Below, piece after piece: positions 54,182 to 62,626 of a stretch of 64,000 nt of DNA. Origin of the DNA: Halobacillus sp. A5. Lineage in GTDB: Bacteria > Bacillota > Bacilli > Bacillales > Halobacillaceae. The notes under the pieces were generated by a model. It was not told where the DNA came from, ran no database searches, and saw only the letters and a list, made by a program, of their open reading frames with translations. Positions within the stretch are counted from its first letter, which is position 1; each line of letters begins with the position of its first letter. The stretch covers positions 1,302,001 to 1,366,000 of the forward strand of contig NZ_JAIZEO010000001.1 in the NCBI RefSeq assembly GCF_024189315.1, in the 5' to 3' direction. Both the position numbers and the translations under genes were made by a program.

Positions 54182-54607
54182 TTAGGCGTTTCTCCTTTGT
54201 TCACGAATCGTCATCATATGGCAGATAAAAATAAAAATAAAAGCGGTTCCTGCAAGAAATGGAATGGTTACAAATCCGAACCAGTTAATATAAGCAGCGT
54301 TGCAGGGCACCGTTCCGCAGGCATCGCCGGCCTGCTGAAATGCAGGCACTTTTTGAATTAAGTAATGGTAGATCGAAATACATCCTCCAACTCCACTCAA
54401 AATTAGTCCTGATAAAGCGGCTTCTGTATTTTTTTTTATTAATGAGACACCATAAATAACAACTAACGGATACATAAAGATCCGCTGGTACCAGCATAAT
54501 TCGCATGGGGTATACCGCAGAACTTCAGAAAAAAACAAACTCCCCAGTGTTGCAGCTAATGATACCGCCCAAGTAATGAATAATAGCGTTTCACTTCTTT
54601 TTTTCAT
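54182..54607 (-). CDS. bdbC: DsbB-like thiol-disulfide oxidoreductase BdbC
   Basis: This 141-residue protein has four membrane helices and the two DsbB-type cysteine pairs: CELC after the first helix (YTPCELCWYQR, about 35-38) and CGTVPC (about 96-101). It reoxidises the thioredoxin-like partner by passing electrons to quinone. In B. subtilis BdbC/BdbD are required for competence proteins, which fits the presence of comK in this window. Confidence 0.92.
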   Translation of the reverse strand: MKKRSETLLFITWAVSLAATLGSLFFSEVLRYTPCELCWYQRIFMYPLVVIYGVSLIKKNTEAALSGLILSGVGGCISIYHYLIQKVPAFQQAGDACGTVPCNAAYINWFGFVTIPFLAGTAFIFIFICHMMTIREQRRNA

Positions 54608-54698
54608 TTATTAAATCCTTTCTTCCTCTCTCCCACTGTTATTATACTAGGTATCGTTTTGAAATCAAAATGAGAAATATAAACTTCTTAATATTTAC

Positions 54699-54723
54699 GT
54701 TTAAACGCGAAAGAACAGGGAAT
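54699..54723 (+). promoter_or_regulatory. SigB promoter of the ferritin-like gene
   Basis: GTTTAA (54699-54704) and GGGAAT (54718-54723), 13 bases apart, match the SigB consensus GTTTAA-N12-15-GGGWAW. It lies 43 bp upstream of the ferritin-like gene, so general-stress induction is predicted. Confidence 0.8.
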
Positions 54724-54765
54724 ATTTGAAATGTGCCAAGATTTTTCAGAAAGGATGATCATGAA

Positions 54766-55203
54766 ATGGACGAAAAAATGCAACAATTAATCGATGGACT
54801 CAATGAAGACTTAGCAAATGAATACGCGGCCACTATTATGTATACTTACAATGCAGCCGTTGTATCAGGATTATACCGTTCAGTGCTTAAGCCGTTTTTT
54901 GAGAGTGAAGTAGCCGATGAACAAGGACATGCTTTATACCTTGCTGAGAAAATCAGCATATTAGGAGGCACGCCTACGACAACGCCTGCTGAAGTAAAAC
55001 AGCACACAGAAGTCAGGTCCATGCTCCGCGAAGCACGTGAAGCAGAACGTGCCACAATTGAACGTTATGAAGAACGCAAACAACAGGCTGATGAACTTAA
55101 TCTAACAGAACTTTCTGTTAAACTAGATGATCTTATTTCAGATGAGACAGGACACATGGAAGAAATCGACCGTTTGCTGCAGGATTCCCGTCTGCATGAA
55201 TAA
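54766..55203 (+). CDS. Ferritin-like (bacterioferritin/Dps-type) protein
   Basis: This 145-residue four-helix-bundle protein has di-iron-type residues: Glu in LNEDLANEYAATIMYTYN (helix 1), Glu/His in SEVADEQGHALYLAEKI (helix 2), Glu in EAREAERATIERYEERK (helix 3) and Glu/His in DLISDETGHMEEIDRLL (helix 4). This E...ExxH pattern resembles bacterioferritin or rubrerythrin-type ferritins more than Dps. It probably stores or oxidises iron under stress. The ATG at 54766 lies downstream of AAAGGA; an upstream GTG at 54733 is rejected. Confidence 0.85.
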   Translation: MDEKMQQLIDGLNEDLANEYAATIMYTYNAAVVSGLYRSVLKPFFESEVADEQGHALYLAEKISILGGTPTTTPAEVKQHTEVRSMLREAREAERATIERYEERKQQADELNLTELSVKLDDLISDETGHMEEIDRLLQDSRLHE

Positions 55204-55211
55204 CAGCTATT

Positions 55212-55249
55212 ACGAAAAGCCTGCCGGCCCAGCCGGCAGGCTTTTCGTA
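55212..55249. terminator. Terminator of the ferritin-like gene
   Basis: The stem ACGAAAAGCCTGCCGGC/GCCGGCAGGCTTTTCGT has a 3-base loop. The T run is within the stem. Confidence 0.85.
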
Positions 55250-55328
55250 TGAGGTCTTCTCTGCTTTAATTATTAAAAATAGTCTGATATATTTAGTACA
55301 ACTCAAAGAGATAAGGAGAGGTCCAACT

Positions 55329-56501
55329 ATGTGGGAGAATATATTCCAAGCGATAGATGAACAATACGAATCGATGGTCCACACCCGTCGGTACTTACAT
55401 CAGCATCCTGAATTATCATTTGAAGAAACGGAAACAGCAGCTTTCATTCAGCAGACCTATGACCGTTTAGGTATTCCTTACACAAAAAATGTAGGAGGAA
55501 ATGGAGTTATTGCCATACTCAAAGGAGGACTTCCCGGTAAAAAAGTCGCCCTGCGTGCAGATTTTGACGCTCTTCCTATTCAAGAGGAAAATGAAGTGGA
55601 CTATAAATCAAAAGTGAATGGTGTCATGCATGCCTGCGGGCACGACGGTCACACAGCCGCACTGTTAGGGTTAGCCGAAGCCCTGCTGCCATTTCAAGAT
55701 GAACTGCCAGGTACACTCGTATTTGTCCACCAGCATGCGGAAGAATACGCACCGGGAGGCGCCAAGCCAATAATCGAAACAGGTATTTTAGACGACGTCG
55801 ATGCGGTATTTGGAACCCACCTGTGGGTAGACACGCCGACTGGTATTATACAAACCACAAAAGGTCCTTTTATGGCAGGATCAGATCGCTTCCAAATTAC
55901 CATTAAAGGAAAAGGCGGTCATGGCGCCATACCTCACCAGACTAAAGACGCGATTGTCATTGCTTCACAGCTCGTTACGTCCTTCCAGCAAATTGTTGCA
56001 CGTCGCATTAACCCTTTAGATACGGCGGTACTTACCATTGGGACCTTTGAATCCGGCAACGGGTTTAATGTGATTGCCGATTCAGCCAAATTAACAGGCA
56101 CGGTCCGTACGTTTAACCGCGAAGTGCAGGAACGAATGATTGAAGAAATGGAAAAAATAATTAAAGGAACTTGTACAGGGCACGGAGCTGATTACGATTT
56201 TGACTATCTTAAAGGCTATACTCCAGTGATTAACCACGAAAAAGAAGCATCTTTAATATTACAAGATGCTTCTAAAGCAGATGCCTCACTTAAGACAGAA
56301 GAAGTAGCTCCCGTCATGGCCGGAGAAGATTTCGCCTATTATTTAGAAAATAAACCTGGAGCTTTCTATTTTACCGGCGCACAAATTCCGGGGCATCATT
56401 ACCCTCATCATCATCCCAAATTTGACTTTGATGAGAAAGCACTCCCTCATGCCGCTAAAACCTTAATCCAGGCGTATCGATCTTATCAAGAACAATCTTA
56501 A
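55329..56501 (+). CDS. yhaA: M20 family N-acyl amino acid amidohydrolase YhaA
   Basis: This 390-residue zinc aminoacylase-like enzyme has metal-ligand motifs MHACGHDGHTAALLGLA (about 101-117) and FVHQHAEEYAPGGAKP (about 137-152), a dimerisation domain with GKGGHGAIPHQTKDAI (about 198-213), and APVMAGEDFAYYLEN near the end. It hydrolyses N-acylated amino acids; the exact substrate is unknown. Its last four bases overlap the ecsC stop convergently, keeping the B. subtilis yhaA-ecsCBA arrangement. Confidence 0.92.
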   Translation: MWENIFQAIDEQYESMVHTRRYLHQHPELSFEETETAAFIQQTYDRLGIPYTKNVGGNGVIAILKGGLPGKKVALRADFDALPIQEENEVDYKSKVNGVMHACGHDGHTAALLGLAEALLPFQDELPGTLVFVHQHAEEYAPGGAKPIIETGILDDVDAVFGTHLWVDTPTGIIQTTKGPFMAGSDRFQITIKGKGGHGAIPHQTKDAIVIASQLVTSFQQIVARRINPLDTAVLTIGTFESGNGFNVIADSAKLTGTVRTFNREVQERMIEEMEKIIKGTCTGHGADYDFDYLKGYTPVINHEKEASLILQDASKADASLKTEEVAPVMAGEDFAYYLENKPGAFYFTGAQIPGHHYPHHHPKFDFDEKALPHAAKTLIQAYRSYQEQS

Positions 56502-57205
56502 CTCAGCAGACGGAGACGATGAACATTCTTCGTCGTCTCCCCCAGCTGTTCTAAAAACTTCCCATTAGCCACAAACCCTACAATTGCCCCAAACCCAGGT
56601 ACGAGCTGAAGCATTTTCACAAGGTCAATAGTATCTCGATATTCGATCTGCAGTGTTTTCCAGTCCACCTGTTTCCTATCCTCACTTACCTGTTCCCAAT
56701 TTAAAAGCAAATCTCTTACCTTTAACCTCTCCTCATCACTTGAGAAAGCCAGCATAAATATGTGGAGTAAAAAGACTCTTTCTTCATACCGATGAACGTC
56801 GAGTCCATAATATTGGGCCGCATCGAATAGAAACTTCATTTTAATACTTAACAGCAGAGGAAAGTCAACGGCTCCAAGCCAGAATCCTCCCGCCCCAGTG
56901 CCTGCTCCTTCCCATGAAGCTGTAGTTTTGTATTGTTTGAGCCGATCCATTACCAGCATTTCCCGCTGCTCAAACGACCATTCTTCTTTCTCTTCTATCG
57001 GTCTTATATATTGTGAGGTGGTGAGAGAAAGTTCAATCATTCTCTTTATGCTTTCAGTTACTATCCGATGTACACGATCCGGAATTTTTTTATTTATTGT
57101 CGACTGAAACCCTTTAGAGGTCCTTTGAATAACCCCGGATCGTTTCTCCAGTGAGCGGCTCCATCGTAAGGCTTCTTTGTATTTCTTTTCTTCATACGTA
57201 TTCAT
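56498..57205 (-). CDS. ecsC: EcsC family protein
   Basis: This 235-residue protein has the EcsC-domain segments ASWEGAGTGAGGFWLGAVDFPLLL (in two parts, about 95-118) and a glycine-rich amphipathic C-terminus (LVPGFGAIVGFVANGKFLEQLG). It is the third gene of the ecs operon. Its biochemical role is unknown. The start has GGAGGAATC upstream, 37 bp after ecsB. Confidence 0.9.
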   Translation of the reverse strand: MNTYEEKKYKEALRWSRSLEKRSGVIQRTSKGFQSTINKKIPDRVHRIVTESIKRMIELSLTTSQYIRPIEEKEEWSFEQREMLVMDRLKQYKTTASWEGAGTGAGGFWLGAVDFPLLLSIKMKFLFDAAQYYGLDVHRYEERVFLLHIFMLAFSSDEERLKVRDLLLNWEQVSEDRKQVDWKTLQIEYRDTIDLVKMLQLVPGFGAIVGFVANGKFLEQLGETTKNVHRLRLLS

Positions 57206-57242
57206 CTTGTTTGATTCCTCCTAAACAAGCGTCCTCCTCTGC

Positions 57243-58457
57243 CTACACGAGGCGCGGCTTCACATAGCTTTGAATAAATATATACGTAAACAACGTTCCT
57301 CCAACGGCCACTATGACGACTCCAAGCAAATGCCATTGCACAAGGAATAATAACGTGAATAATACCGTCTGAAACAACATCAGCTGTTTTAAGAACAATG
57401 CCATCGCCTGCTGCTTCCATTCCTTCTTCACGGGATATAAGTCAAGCCACACTATGACCCGGTGGTGATTCCATAAAGTCATCATTTGAAAGGCGCTTAA
57501 ATAGAGGAAAAGGATAGCAAACGCAACCTTCACCCAAATACTGGGTACAAACCAAACCGCAAGTCCGCCGATTACTATCAATCGAAAATACATTCCTAAG
57601 TAATCACTGCTGCGGATAAATGTGATTCGGTATAAGTAAGTGAACGTTTCCTCCTGCCGATAACTTACTGAAGCCGTTAACAACCGAACAAGAGCATGTC
57701 TCTTTTTCACTGTATTCTTCAAGTGTGGAACATCGGTAAACATATTCGCTATCCGATAAAAGGTACGCATTCTGGCTTGATCTTTAACGACGAGCAAATC
57801 AAATACCAGTCCGGCCTTTTGCTTGGATAATCGATAGATATAGCCGGTTAATCCCAATAGAATAAGGAAAAGGACCACTGTAAATAACAGGTGGTTTTGA
57901 GCCAGCAGAAAGAATAGAGCAATACTTAAAGCCGCCCTTACGACCTGGTCGGTTGACCTGATGTTTACGTTACGTTCCTTAAGCATCCACCAATTTGCCA
58001 GCATATTAACAAATTTCACAACCAGCAGTGCCAAAATCATTAAAAGGTAATGACTTGTACCCAGTGCAGGGTAGGACTCAAAATATAACGGGCCAAGAGC
58101 CGCTGCCACTAAGAAAATTAAATAAAGCTGGATAACAAAGCTGTAGCCGAGACACCTTCTAAAATAATCCTTCAACTGGTGCTCGGCTGGCAGAAGAAAG
58201 ACTAAATCCGGTTCTTTTAGCAATGTTCTCACTGGACTGTAGCTCGCTGTGAGTCCAAACACAATTCCAATCACCCATGCGGTAGGAAAGCCTTCAGGCA
58301 GCTCCATCAGCCATCTTTGATAATAGTATGCCAGGGCAGATATAAAGAAGAACATAGCAATCGCGATGTGCCCGTTGAATATATATTTTAAATAGCGGCT
58401 TGTTTCCTTAATATGCGCTTGAAAACGCTCAGTCCAAAGTTCCTTTGCATTAATCAT
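57243..58457 (-). CDS. ecsB: ABC transporter permease EcsB
   Basis: This 404-residue polytopic membrane protein has roughly ten helices arranged in pairs, matching EcsB by size and by LWTERFQAHIKETSRYLKYI at the N-terminus. EcsAB affects protein secretion, competence and regulated proteolysis through the membrane protease RasP in B. subtilis; the transported substrate is unknown. Its ATG overlaps the ecsA stop by 8 bases. Confidence 0.92.
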   Translation of the reverse strand: MINAKELWTERFQAHIKETSRYLKYIFNGHIAIAMFFFISALAYYYQRWLMELPEGFPTAWVIGIVFGLTASYSPVRTLLKEPDLVFLLPAEHQLKDYFRRCLGYSFVIQLYLIFLVAAALGPLYFESYPALGTSHYLLMILALLVVKFVNMLANWWMLKERNVNIRSTDQVVRAALSIALFFLLAQNHLLFTVVLFLILLGLTGYIYRLSKQKAGLVFDLLVVKDQARMRTFYRIANMFTDVPHLKNTVKKRHALVRLLTASVSYRQEETFTYLYRITFIRSSDYLGMYFRLIVIGGLAVWFVPSIWVKVAFAILFLYLSAFQMMTLWNHHRVIVWLDLYPVKKEWKQQAMALFLKQLMLFQTVLFTLLFLVQWHLLGVVIVAVGGTLFTYIFIQSYVKPRLV

Positions 58458-59193
58458 CGGCTTCTTCCTTCGTCAGCTGAATGTAAATGTCATCAAGTGA
58501 AGCACGCGGACTGCCAAATGACGTCCTTAATTCCTCCAATGTCCCATATGCCCGAATTTCCCCATCGTGCAGGATAACAAAACGGTCACAGTATTTCTCA
58601 GCCGTAGCCAGTATATGAGTGGACATCAGAATTCCAGCTCCTTTTTCCTTCATTTCATCCATAAGCTCCAAATAGGATTGAATCCCTAAAGGATCTAAAC
58701 CTACGAAAGGCTCGTCCACAATGTAGAGTTCAGGTTCAATTAAAAAAGCGCACATAATCATTACCTTCTGTCTCATCCCTTTAGAGAAATGGACAGGGAA
58801 CCAATTCAGCTTCTTGGATAAACGGAATTCTTTTAACAGCGGGTCGAGCCTTTTCTTGAATATGTCTTCTGGTATATTGTAAGCCATTGCTGTTAAGTGA
58901 AGATGCTCATATAAAGTCAGTTCGTCATATAAAATAGGTACTTCCGGAATGTATCCAAGCTGCTGCCGGTAGCCTTCCGGATTCTCATCAAAGGTCGTTC
59001 CATTAATAGCAACCTTGCCTTTTTTGGCCTGCATCATTCCGATTACATGTTTAATTGTAGTACTTTTCCCTGCCCCGTTAAGTCCAATTAACCCAACGAT
59101 TTCATTTGGGAAAACATCAAAAGATATTCCGTGCAGCACATTCTTATGAGTGTATCCTCCATGTAGATCCTCTATATGTAATAATGAGTTCAA
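58450..59193 (-). CDS. ecsA: ABC transporter ATP-binding protein EcsA
   Basis: This 247-residue ATPase has Walker A GLIGLNGAGKSTTIKHV (about 36-52), signature HFSKGMRQKVMIMCAFL and Walker B LYIVDEPFVGLDP. It forms a complex with EcsB. The start is TTG with GAGGG about 7 bases upstream; no ATG fits. The gene is divergent from hit, as in B. subtilis. Confidence 0.94.
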   Translation of the reverse strand: MNSLLHIEDLHGGYTHKNVLHGISFDVFPNEIVGLIGLNGAGKSTTIKHVIGMMQAKKGKVAINGTTFDENPEGYRQQLGYIPEVPILYDELTLYEHLHLTAMAYNIPEDIFKKRLDPLLKEFRLSKKLNWFPVHFSKGMRQKVMIMCAFLIEPELYIVDEPFVGLDPLGIQSYLELMDEMKEKGAGILMSTHILATAEKYCDRFVILHDGEIRAYGTLEELRTSFGSPRASLDDIYIQLTKEEADD

Positions 59194-59346
59194 ATTGATC
59201 CCTCTTTCCAGCGTACTTCATTCTTATCAAATTTTATCATATTCTATTTGGTGTTACACTTATCTGCCATATAAGGTTCTTTATCGAGAAATCCTCACGT
59301 TTTATGATACAATTATACAAAAGATGATGTAAGGAGTGGTGATAAA

Positions 59347-59778
59347 ATGACTCATGACAGCAGCTGTATCTTTTGTAAGATTATTAATGGAGATATCCCG
59401 TCTGCAAAAGTGTATGAAGACGAGGCTGTGTACGCTTTTCTTGATATCAGCCAGGTTACGAAGGGACATACCCTTTTGATTCCAAAGACGCATACACAGG
59501 ATATTTATTCGACGGATGAACAAACCGCTGAAAAGTTATTCGCACGAGTGCCAAAAGTAGCTAATGCTATTAAAAACGCTTTTGAGCCAATTGGTTTAAA
59601 CCTTCTTAATAATAACGAAGCCCCTGCCGGGCAGTCTGTGTATCACTTACATATCCATTTAATCCCCCGTTACGGAGAAAACGATGGGTTTGAACCGAAC
59701 TGGATTGTTCATACCGATGATTATTCAAATGATGATTTACAAGCGATGGCTAAACAAATTAACGAAAGAATTAGTTAG
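59347..59778 (+). CDS. hit: HIT family nucleotide-binding protein
   Basis: This 143-residue protein has the histidine triad in SVYHLHIHLIPRYG (about 97-110) and the N-terminal zinc-type pair CIFCKIINGDIPSAKVYED. Members hydrolyse nucleoside phosphoramidates or related dinucleotides. AAGGAG precedes the ATG. It is divergent from ecsA, matching the B. subtilis ecsA/hit arrangement. Confidence 0.95.
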   Translation: MTHDSSCIFCKIINGDIPSAKVYEDEAVYAFLDISQVTKGHTLLIPKTHTQDIYSTDEQTAEKLFARVPKVANAIKNAFEPIGLNLLNNNEAPAGQSVYHLHIHLIPRYGENDGFEPNWIVHTDDYSNDDLQAMAKQINERIS

Positions 59779-59786
59779 CATCCGTC

Positions 59787-60075
59787 TTGTTTTATAAAAA
59801 GGTTTTGCTATAATATAGGCATCTGCAACCGGCCGGAGAGGTACGGTTGAGATGAAGAATAGTTGATAATAGCAGAGAAGAGGAGAGATTTACAATTGAA
59901 CACTCGTGTACAATTGCTATGATGGTTATCTACCCTGCAGCTCGAACTTTAATGGATAGAACCTCGTTTAATTCATCCTTACGTGTTTAAAATAAATAGG
60001 GGCTCTTTTTATCCACCCCCGGCAGGACGCTGCATCAATTTGCAGCATCCTGCACCTTAATCTTTCAACAATTAG
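59787..60075 (+). other. Gene-free stretch between hit and yhaH with a promoter-like start
   Basis: The 361-bp gap holds a TTGTTT/TATAAT pair (59787-59792 and 59809-59814, 16-base spacer) just after hit. It also has a repeated ACAATTG (about 59894 and 59909) and a hairpin GCAGGACGCTGC/GCAGC(A)TCCTGC at about 60022-60054 without a T run. No frame with a ribosome site was found; the longest is 23 codons. It may be a long leader of yhaH or a separate RNA, and no known family was recognised. Confidence 0.4.
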
Positions 60076-60101
60076 GTTTTAAACGTACATATTTAGAGAA
60101 A
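60076..60101 (+). promoter_or_regulatory. Possible SigB promoter of yhaH
   Basis: GTTTTA (60076-60081) and GAGAAA (60096-60101) are 14 bases apart, a partial match to SigB (GTTTAA and GGGWAW). It lies 39 bp upstream of yhaH. The match is weaker than the one at 54699-54723. Confidence 0.35.
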
Positions 60102-60139
60102 ATAGTAAATAGTAACAGTTTCTGAAAGGAGTTTTTCAC

Positions 60140-60544
60140 ATGGCAAATGCGAAATCTTTAGTATTAGGTATTATTGCTGGCGGTGCTGCAGGTGCAGTTT
60201 ACACTCTATTGAATACCCCTTCCTCCGGCCGGGACTTCCGCGAAAATGCGAAATTAAAAAGTGAAAATTTAAAAACAACGATCTTAAGCCTTAAAGAAGA
60301 AGGGCTGCAGCTGAAGGATCAAATTGCTCAAACCTCAAAAGAAGGCGCTGAACTTATTAAAGAACTATCTGAGGACGTCAAAAGTTCAGTAGAAAGCTGG
60401 AAGAGAACCGTGGAGCCCCATCAGAAAAACATTCAGAAATATTTAGAACAAATTGAAGAGAGTTTAAAAGAACTGGAAGAAAAAGCAAAAGCTGAGCAAA
60501 ATACTGACCCGGCTGCTGACACTGACAGTCATCCCAGTCATTAA
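60140..60544 (+). CDS. yhaH: YtxH domain protein YhaH
   Basis: This 134-residue protein has an N-terminal glycine-rich membrane segment (SLVLGIIAGGAAGAVYTLL, about 5-23) with TPSSGRDFREN, the YtxH-domain hallmark, followed by a long coiled coil (about 35-120) and an Asp/Ala-rich tail. YtxH-type proteins are often general-stress proteins. Position after hit matches yhaH. AAAGGAG precedes the ATG. Confidence 0.87.
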   Translation: MANAKSLVLGIIAGGAAGAVYTLLNTPSSGRDFRENAKLKSENLKTTILSLKEEGLQLKDQIAQTSKEGAELIKELSEDVKSSVESWKRTVEPHQKNIQKYLEQIEESLKELEEKAKAEQNTDPAADTDSHPSH

Positions 60545-60593
60545 TACTTAAGAACAGTTCAGAATGAGATTTTCCGTTCCTATTAATTAAAAG

Positions 60594-60687
60594 AGACTCT
60601 TGGAACCATTGATCACCGAAGGCGAAAGCCTGAGGAGGCATACCGTAACGCCCAAGGAAAGGGAGTCGTTTACTTATACCCTTTCCT
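60594..60687 (+). ncRNA. Foldable element of unknown class
   Basis: Within the gap after yhaH, GACT/AGTC (60595-60598 with 60664-60667) and CTTGG/CCAAG (60599-60603 with 60652-60656) can close a multi-branch structure. Inside are a GGC-GAAA-GCC tetraloop hairpin (60621-60630) and an alternative GCCT-GAGG-AGGC hairpin. A competing 8-bp hairpin GGAAAGGG/CCCTTTCC (60656-60663 with 60679-60686) cannot coexist with the outer helix. No T run follows. It does not match any riboswitch consensus I know, and no plus-strand gene is downstream. Confidence 0.35.
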
Positions 60688-60750
60688 CATGATCTTGCAA
60701 CGAATGTTTACACTTTCAAGATAAAAAACGATGGCTGCTCAACAAGCTGA

Positions 60751-60784
60751 AAAACGCGCACCGATTAAAATATCGGTGCGCGTT
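60751..60784. terminator. Bidirectional terminator of opuA
   Basis: The stem AAACGCGCACCGAT/ATCGGTGCGCGTTT has a short AT-rich loop. It lies 15 bp after the opuAC stop. Confidence 0.92.
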
Positions 60785-60799
60785 TATTGTTTATTAATT

Positions 60800-61711
60800 T
60801 TAGTTGTCAGCTTCTAGATCTTCTATAGACTCAACATCCATGTAATCCGGGACAACTAGTCCTACCTTGGCTCCTTCAAGGTTAACACCCAGGTCTTCCA
60901 GATTATCCTGGTGCTGCTCGAATTGGTCACCATGAGTAGCCGGAAGCCATGCTGCCACCATTCCATCCGCCTCTCCTGAAGCAACAGCCTCCCACATTGG
61001 GCCATTGTCTAATTGAGTAACAGAGACATCAAAACCCTGCTTGTCCATTACTTCAGCTACTACATGTGTAGAAGCAATTTCAGAATCCCAGTTAACGTAC
61101 ACAAGCTCAACTTCAGTACCGTCTGCTTCCTCCGTACCATCTGTCCACTCAGCTACTTTGTCTTCATTATCTTCCACCCAGTTCTGTGCTGCTTCTTCCG
61201 GGTCTGCACCCTCATTTACTTCCAGCATTACAGCTTCCATGTCTTCAGCTTCCCAATTAAACTGATCTAAGATTTGATAAGCATCAGGGTTGTCATCTTC
61301 CAGTCCTTCGCGGGCCATAGTTCTTATTTCTTCTGCTTCCCCAAAGCTGCCCTCAGGATCCTCCAGATATTTAAGATCGTATTTTTCAAACTTCCAGTGC
61401 GGAGTCCAGCCTGTTACAACAATCGGTTCTTCATTTTCAATGGCATCTCCAAGCTCTGTAGCCATGGCACCTGATGAAGAAGTAGAAACATCCCATCCTT
61501 CAAGGTTTTCATAATCTTCTTCAACCGCTTGTTCTGCACCAGCTACAACACCAGCACCTGCTTCAATTCCTGTAATCGTGTAATCCACTTCCTCACTTAC
61601 ACTTGAGGACCCTTCTGCGTCTCCACTTCCCTCTGACCCACAGCCAGCCACTGCAATGGATAATGACAGCCCTGTGGCAATGCTTAAACGTTTCCAATTC
61701 TCTCTCTTCAT
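60800..61711 (-). CDS. opuAC: Glycine betaine-binding lipoprotein OpuAC
   Basis: This 303-residue substrate-binding protein has a lipoprotein signal (IAVAGC, Cys about 24) and a very acidic mature part. Ligand-box features of the ProX/OpuAC type are visible: VVTGWTPHWKFEKYDLKYLEDP and MVAAWLPATHGDQF contribute the tryptophans of the aromatic cage. It delivers glycine betaine to OpuAA-OpuAB for osmoprotection. It is the last gene of opuAA-opuAB-opuAC, 63 bp after opuAB, and ends at a strong terminator. Confidence 0.95.
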   Translation of the reverse strand: MKRENWKRLSIATGLSLSIAVAGCGSEGSGDAEGSSSVSEEVDYTITGIEAGAGVVAGAEQAVEEDYENLEGWDVSTSSSGAMATELGDAIENEEPIVVTGWTPHWKFEKYDLKYLEDPEGSFGEAEEIRTMAREGLEDDNPDAYQILDQFNWEAEDMEAVMLEVNEGADPEEAAQNWVEDNEDKVAEWTDGTEEADGTEVELVYVNWDSEIASTHVVAEVMDKQGFDVSVTQLDNGPMWEAVASGEADGMVAAWLPATHGDQFEQHQDNLEDLGVNLEGAKVGLVVPDYMDVESIEDLEADN

Positions 61712-61774
61712 GTAAACCTCTCCCCTTCTAATAAATATATATAGTAAAAGAGCCTCGCTTCAGACCCTTAACTA

Positions 61775-62626
61775 TTAAGCTTGATCCCCTCGTTGCGTGT
61801 TTAAGTTTTGAGCAAAGCGGTCAATAATAATCGCTAAAATTACAATTCCGAGTCCTGCGACAAAACCGGTCCCTACGTCAGCACGCTGCAAACCTGTAAT
61901 AACAGTCTGCCCTAAACCTTCTGCACCGATCATAGAAGCAATAACGACCATCGACAAAGAAAGCATGACCGTCTGGTTGATTCCAGCCATAATTGTTTTC
62001 TTAGCCATCGGCAGCTGAACTTTAAACAGCTTCTGCGCACCAGTGGTTCCAAAGGCATCAGCAGCCTCAATTAATTCATGGGACACCTGCCTGATTCCAA
62101 GGTTAGTAAACCTAACCGTCGGAGGTGTAGCGAATATAACGGACGCAAACACACCAGGCACCATCCCGATACTAAAGAATGCTACAGCAGGAATTAAATA
62201 AACAAATGCCGGCATAGTCTGCATAAAATCAAGCACTGGAGTTAAAATTTGCTGTACGGTTTTGCTTTTAGCCATCCATATACCAAAAGGTACTCCGATA
62301 ATGACGGAAATCAAACTAGCAAATATAACGAGAGTAAATGTATTCATCAGTTCTTCCCACAGTTCCTGGTTTTGAATGTACCATAAGCCAAAAATAACAA
62401 AGAGAGGAAGTCCAATCCGTTTCTTTGAAGCAAAGAATGCTAATACAGCAACCACGGCGATAAAAATCCATATCGGAATTGACATTAGTACAGATTCTGC
62501 GAAAAATTCAATAAAGTCACCAAAATCATCTTTAAGAAAATCAAACAACCCGCTGAACGTATCTTTGATCCAATCAGTTGCATCAGACACCCATTCTGCA
62601 ACGGGAAGCTTAGGAATTTGTTCCAT
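61775..62626 (-). CDS. opuAB: Glycine betaine ABC transporter permease OpuAB
   Basis: This 283-residue membrane permease has an amphipathic N-terminus ([20 protein letters not shown]), about seven helices and the EAA loop [23 protein letters not shown] (about 190-212) that contacts the ATPase. Its start overlaps the opuAA end by 17 bases, so the two are translationally coupled. Confidence 0.95.
   Translation of the reverse strand: MEQIPKLPVAEWVSDATDWIKDTFSGLFDFLKDDFGDFIEFFAESVLMSIPIWIFIAVVAVLAFFASKKRIGLPLFVIFGLWYIQNQELWEELMNTFTLVIFASLISVIIGVPFGIWMAKSKTVQQILTPVLDFMQTMPAFVYLIPAVAFFSIGMVPGVFASVIFATPPTVRFTNLGIRQVSHELIEAADAFGTTGAQKLFKVQLPMAKKTIMAGINQTVMLSLSMVVIASMIGAEGLGQTVITGLQRADVGTGFVAGLGIVILAIIIDRFAQNLNTQRGDQA

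Noticed and set aside
60594-60687. Glycine, lysine or c-di-AMP riboswitch
   Set aside because: The segment CACCGAAGGCGAAAGCC resembles fragments of such aptamers, but the other conserved blocks of each class are missing and no downstream gene exists on that strand.
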